Shown in pieces: positions 8,204 to 11,849 of a stretch of 11,849 nt of DNA. The notes below the pieces were generated by a model. That model did not search any database, was not told where the DNA came from, and saw only the letters and a list, made by a program, of their open reading frames with translations. This DNA is from Candolleomyces eurysporus. Lineage: Eukaryota > Basidiomycota > Agaricomycetes > Agaricales > Psathyrellaceae. Within the stretch, counting starts at the first letter, position 1. Each line of letters opens with the position of its first letter. The stretch is from assembly GCA_027579435.1 (NCBI GenBank), contig JANBPK010000054.1:1-11849 (forward strand), read 5' to 3'. The translations under genes and the position numbers were made by a program.

Positions 8204-8620
8204 AGAAGTGTGTTGGGTTGTTAGTGTTTTGTAATTTTAGTTTCTCTCCTCTAATTCGTGATCGTTTGCTATACCCTCTATGCCGATTTGTCAACTGTAT
8301 GTGAGCGAACCTGTGTGTAGATAAATAATCTATCGTTCCACTCGTTGATATATGATACATGATATAAGATAAATGGTGCCGTGCCAAATTGGTTGCATAA
8401 ATACTGTTAGAGGGCAGCCTCAAGCGCGGGCCGTGATGGGAAATGGACGGAAAACACACGGCCACGTGTTGGAGCGCTGGCGCTTGTCGAAAATCCGAAG
8501 TGACCTGATTTGCTGGAAAAAGATGTGATAAAAAGGGCATCATTAGCTGCCAGCAGACTATTCCGCCTTCTCTTCCCTCTTCCCTCTTGCCATTTCGTCC
8601 CCCTTTATCGTCTTGCTACC
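8204..8620. promoter_or_regulatory. YRA1 3' region and ERG6 promoter
   Basis: The left part should hold the YRA1 3' untranslated region: T-rich sequence at 8215-8255 and AT-rich GATATATGATACATGATATA-like repetition at 8345-8372. The right part should hold the ERG6 promoter. It carries a CACGTG E-box at 8463-8468 and a long pyrimidine-rich leader (about 8561-8619: CTTCTCTTCCCTCTTCCC and similar) right before the start codon, typical of strongly expressed fungal genes. No supported coding sequence was found on either strand. Confidence 0.6.
8463..8468. promoter_or_regulatory. E-box CACGTG upstream of ERG6
   Basis: A CACGTG core lies about 155 bp upstream of the ERG6 start. bHLH factors, including the SREBP family that controls sterol genes in some fungi, bind E-box-like sites. 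The hexamer is short and could be chance. Confidence 0.3.
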
Positions 8621-9912
8621 ATGTCTTCATCCGGTGCTGCTCCTCTCAGTGACGGTCGCGTTCAGAACCGTATCGAAAACTACAACGCCTTCTGGCAGAA
8701 GGACTTGAACAAGGAGGACGACGAGGGCAACAAGAATCGTTTGGATCAGTACACTGAGGTCGTCAACGGTACATCGAGCTTTGCACTTTCTTCTGCTCAA
8801 CCGCATCCTAACTCGACTTTTTTCCAGGCTACTACGACGGTGCAACCGACCTGTACGAGTACGGCTGGTCCCAGTCGTTCCACTTCTCGCGTTTCTACAA
8901 GGGGGAGGCCTTCTTGGCGTCGCTGGCCCGACATGAGCACTACCTCGCTTCCCAGATGGTTCTCCGTCCCGGAATGCGTGTGTTGGACGTCGGCTGTGGT
9001 GTTGGTGGCCCTGCACGGGAGATTGCTCAGTTCAGCGACGCCCAGATCGTTGGCTTGAACAATAACGACTTCCAGCTCCAGCGTGCCAGGAAGTACACCA
9101 AGAGGATGGGGCTCGAGAACCAGGTCACCTTCGTCAAGGGTGACTTTATGAAGCTCTCCGAACAGTTTGGGGAGAACTCGTTCGATGCTGGTATATCCCT
9201 CTCTCTCGCCTTTGGTCGTTTACCCTTGCTGAGATGTGTTTCTAGTCTATGCCATTGAGGCCACCGTCCATGCCCCTTCATTCGAGGGTGTCTATGGTGA
9301 AATCTTCAAGGTGTTGAAGCCCGGAGGAGTCGTACGTCTTTTTCAATCAATTACTTTCCTATTTGAACATTCCTCTGATGCCACCACTTTTTCTAATTAG
9401 TTCGGCGTTTACGAGTGGGTTATGACCGACACATGGGATCCCTCCATTCCCCGACACAAGGAGCTTGCTCACCAAATCGAACTCGGAAACGGCATCCCTG
9501 AGATGCGACCCATCCGAGCTGCCCGAGAGGCGTTGAAAACTGTTGGATTTGAGATTGAGCACGAAGAAGATTTGGCCGACAGACCTGATCCCATTCCGTG
9601 GTACTACCCTCTTGAGGGTGACATCCGGAAAGCCCAGACATGGTGGGACTACTTCACTGTCTGGAGAATGAGCTGGAGTGGCAAGCTTGTCACCCATAAT
9701 GTTCTCCGAGTTTTGGAGGCAGCCGGCCTCGTCCCCAAGGGCACGCATGATGTCGGCGAGTCGCTCAAGGTTGCTGGCGATGCTCTTGTTGCTGGTGGGC
9801 AGACCAAGGTGGGTTTACTTATCATGCTCCTCTAATTCATCCTTGCTAATCCCTTCGTCTTTAGCTCTTCACACCTATGTACCTCGTCGTCAGCCGCAAG
9901 CCAAAAAATTAG
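8621..9912 (+). CDS. ERG6: Sterol 24-C-methyltransferase Erg6
   Basis: Transfers a methyl group from S-adenosylmethionine to C24 of zymosterol, giving fecosterol, in ergosterol synthesis at the ER and lipid droplets. Exons: 8621-8768, 8828-9190, 9246-9331, 9401-9808, 9865-9912; introns 59, 55, 69 and 56 bp; 1053 nt, 350 aa. Yeast Erg6 is 383 aa; the difference lies partly in a shorter C-terminus, ending KPKN. Residues 58-72 hold the sterol-methyltransferase signature [15 protein letters not shown]. Residues 101-110, [10 protein letters not shown], are the SAM-binding motif I. Then follow [10 protein letters not shown] (171-180), KVLKPGG and YEWVMTD, the conserved core, with [14 protein letters not shown] further on and [13 protein letters not shown] at the end. 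Yeast has Cys where this protein has Val in EATVHAP. The start ATG sits after a pyrimidine-rich leader. YRA1 lies upstream in the same orientation. Confidence 0.97.
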
Positions 9913-9997
9913 ACTAGCCACGCATTTATATGTTATTAGATATGTCGCATTAGATTGCAGTTACTCGATACCCTATCCCATATAATACTAGGATTTG
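9913..9997. other. ERG6 3' region
   Basis: Short AT-rich sequence (TTTATATGTTATTAGATATG near 9925-9944) suitable for ERG6 3' end formation. If the next gene starts at 9998, only 85 bp remain for this 3' end and the next promoter. That is one reason to doubt that start. Confidence 0.45.
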
Positions 9998-11849
9998 ATG
10001 ATGCCCATCGCCCAGATTCAAAAGACCGTTGAGAATCCGACCCGAAAAGTGCTATCTGCGAAATCCCGGGGAATGCCGAAATCCGTGGTAGGGTCGATGA
10101 CCTGGTGGGAGGGAACCCGAGCCTCATGGCCACGGTGCACCGTTGGATGCCACGCGCCTGACCCTTGGTTTGTAAAGTCTTTCGATCCTATGTCCAGCGA
10201 TCCCAGGGTAGTAAAATCCCGGCAGCCCAAAGCCTACACCGACCAGCAGCTTGCATACTTGAAAGGGTGAGTTATTGATCCCATTGGCTTTTTTCGAATA
10301 GGAAATTTGTATTCAGGGGGTACGTTGAACTGACGACGGGTTTTTGATGGCTTGTTGCACTTTTCACTGGCATCTCCGGATTTTCCCTTTCCTTTAAATG
10401 CAGCCATTTGCCCGAATATGAAAGGAGGTCACAAGGGTCCATCCGGGGAGACTCCAAGAAATATGCCTTTGAACGGGCTGCCGAGTATATTCAGAGGTTT
10501 GGGTTGCCACCCGAGTTCATAACCGTGGAAGACGGCGAACATAGGTTCAAGGAGGTATGGAATGGTTCCCCCCCCCCCAGCGTTTGCTCTGTGCGCTTAC
10601 AGATCTACGAACCTCCCCCATGGTTGCTTTGTCCTTTCTTGTAGCAAATATACAACTGGTTCAAGAACACAGTTGGCAGGAACCGGCGGAAAGCAGAAGG
10701 CCGGACGCGGTCGTCGTCAAAGAAGACTCATACCGCCGACGAGAAAGGTATGCAGGTTTCCTCTCGTAAGGATAGCACCCGGTTACTGAAGTTTGTTTGC
10801 TATCCGTCTATTGTAACTCTGTCTATTACGATTTATAGGTGCTGTGAATGGAAGCGGGCTTGCCTCTGGGATGTCGTGGAACACGGCACCCACAGCGTCC
10901 AACCTTGCACCGTATTCCCAGCATGCTGGTCCTAGCATCGACTCTTCCGGGGCAGGCTCTGTCGCATCGACATCGACGAGTCCTACTATACCGGGCTCGA
11001 GCCAGCTCTTGAGCCCGATGCAGTATAGCCCTATACACCCACCTGGTGCCCCGCCGTCTTCGATACCCGGTGGTAGTAATCCTCCTCCCCCTTCGACGAC
11101 ATCGGGCAGCCACACTGCGGCGCATACGGCTGCCCACTCTAACCCTCAGCACGCCGCTACGGCCCATCCCATGGCCCACTCGACACCAATCACAATACCC
11201 AACCCCGCGAACCTGATGGTGACGCAGAATACGCTGCGGGAGGCGTTCTTGACGCTAGACGCTGCGAGCATATCCAACATGATACAGAGCTTCGTCGCTG
11301 CGCATCCGTCTCCTACACCCCTAACGCCCGTCGTCGAAGCGCTATTCGAAGCGAGCATCGCAGAGCCTCCCGCTTACACCAGAGANCCCGGTTAATCTTG
11401 TACGCCGGTATGTGGAGGTATCGACGTACTTGCCCTCGACCATCGTGCATGCAGGTTATTCGGGTGGTCTGGCTGCCGCCCGGGCCCTGCAGATGCAGAT
11501 TAGGAGGAACTCGATATGGGTGCCGAGTGCACCCTCTCCTGGCTCCATGGCGGCGTTGAGATACCAGCCGCACCATCATGCTGCTACTACGATGAGTCCG
11601 ATCCAGCATTTGGCCGGGCACCACCACCAACAACACCACCACCAACAGCAACACCTGCAGCAGCAGCAGCAGCACCCGCCGAGTTCGTCGTCGACGCCCA
11701 TTCCGCAGGGTGGTGGAAACGCGCAGGGCACGTCCTCGGTTGCGACCAACTCGCTTTCGGAGGAGATGCACCGTATTGCGAATGAGCGGCAGCGGAGGAA
11801 GGATCATATCCAGTGGGCTCGGATACACGCTGCGAGCCTCGAGCTGGGG
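9998..11849 (+). CDS. Unrecognised protein with homeodomain-like WFKN helix, 3' partial
   Basis: No named family is recognised; the layout resembles hypothetical proteins of mushrooms. Exons: 9998-10266, 10404-10554, 10645-10747, 10839 to the window end; introns 137, 90 and 91 bp, longer than those of its neighbours. Phases agree at all junctions, giving at least 511 residues if the N at 11386 is ignored. Residues 80-156 form a conserved-looking block: YTDQQLAYLKG-HLPEYERR, then AAEYIQRFGLPPEF, then QIYNWFKNTVGRNRRK. The last segment resembles homeodomain helix 3: Trp, Phe and Asn match positions 48, 49 and 51, but position 53, normally Arg, is Val. After it come a basic stretch, a long Ser/Pro/Thr-rich segment, a predicted helical block (TLREAFLTLDAASISNMIQS), a His/Gln tract and a charged NERQRRKDHIQWARIH helix. 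Nuclear DNA binding is possible but unproven. The start is uncertain: ATG 10190 is an attractive alternative, leaving 277 bp after ERG6. Confidence 0.75.
10568..10578 (+). repeat. C11 homopolymer in intron 2 of the WFKN gene
   Basis: Eleven consecutive C residues lie near the 5' end of the 90-bp intron 10555-10644. The run is prone to sequencing error and slippage, but it is outside the coding exons, so a length change would not shift the frame. Confidence 0.85.
11386..11386. other. Ambiguous base N breaking the WFKN-protein frame
   Basis: With the N counted, the exon stops about three codons later at TAA. With it removed, the segment reads TRDPVNLVRRYVEV and stays open for a further 460 bp to the window end, through a His/Gln tract and a charged helix. 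The N is therefore best read as an inserted base-call error, like the one at 6388. Confidence 0.85.
11619..11675 (+). repeat. His/Gln codon repeat (CAN microsatellite)
   Basis: Nineteen codons almost all of the form CAN (one CTG) encode HHHQQHHHQQQH-L-QQQQQH. It lies in the disordered C-terminal part of the WFKN protein and is only in this frame if the N at 11386 is discounted. Repeats like this vary in length between strains. Confidence 0.85.

Noticed and set aside
8145..8543. 132-codon open frame on the minus strand between YRA1 and ERG6
   Set aside because: It overlaps the YRA1 terminal exon, has biased His/Ser/Arg composition and no recognisable domain; it looks like a chance frame across a 3' region and promoter.
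11411..11457. Possible 47-bp intron (GTATGT ... CATGCAG) in the last exon of the WFKN gene
   Set aside because: Removing it shifts the frame to an early stop, while reading through keeps a long open frame with protein-like composition.

Overview
The window looks like nuclear DNA from a filamentous basidiomycete, most likely an Agaricomycete. It holds six tightly packed protein genes, and I can place 25 spliceosomal introns in them. Nearly all introns are 50-91 bp with GT...AG ends. The protein families are typical of fungi: a long mushroom-type F-box protein, fungal Rud3, Rpc31, Yra1 and Erg6. No prokaryotic operon, rRNA, tRNA or CRISPR array was found, and no gene of viral or toxin origin.

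Layout from left to right. (1) 1-2306, minus: F-box protein, four exons, C-terminus beyond the left edge. (2) 2307-3148: gene-free divergent upstream region containing a 267-bp MITE-like inverted repeat. (3) 3149-4989, plus: RUD3, a coiled-coil golgin with a C-terminal GRAB domain, six exons, 515 aa. (4) 4990-5501: shared 3' region of two convergent genes. (5) 5502-6423, minus: RPC31/RPC7, an RNA polymerase III subunit, six exons, 213 aa once a spurious N is ignored. (6) 6424-6665: a 242-bp divergent promoter. (7) 6666-8203, plus: YRA1/ALY mRNA-export adaptor, six exons, 212 aa, with one 681-bp intron among introns of about 55 bp. (8) 8204-8620: YRA1 3' region and ERG6 promoter. (9) 8621-9912, plus: ERG6 sterol C24-methyltransferase, five exons, 350 aa. 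(10) about 9998-11849, plus: an unrecognised, partly disordered protein with a homeodomain-like WFKN helix, running off the right edge.

The genes are housekeeping functions that do not form one pathway: ubiquitin-ligase substrate choice, Golgi tethering, Pol III transcription, mRNA export, ergosterol synthesis and a possible DNA-binding protein. The clearest functional arrangement is the head-to-head RPC31/YRA1 pair, which shares a very short upstream region.

The most interesting signal is the oversized YRA1 intron. Budding-yeast YRA1 is known to autoregulate through an unusually long, inefficiently spliced intron, and this gene has a long intron at a different position with a non-consensus donor. 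The other main observations are the MITE-like element and two single N characters, each of which falls in an exon and breaks the reading frame. In both cases deleting the N restores the frame exactly, so both genes are probably intact. No convincing entirely new multi-gene system was found.
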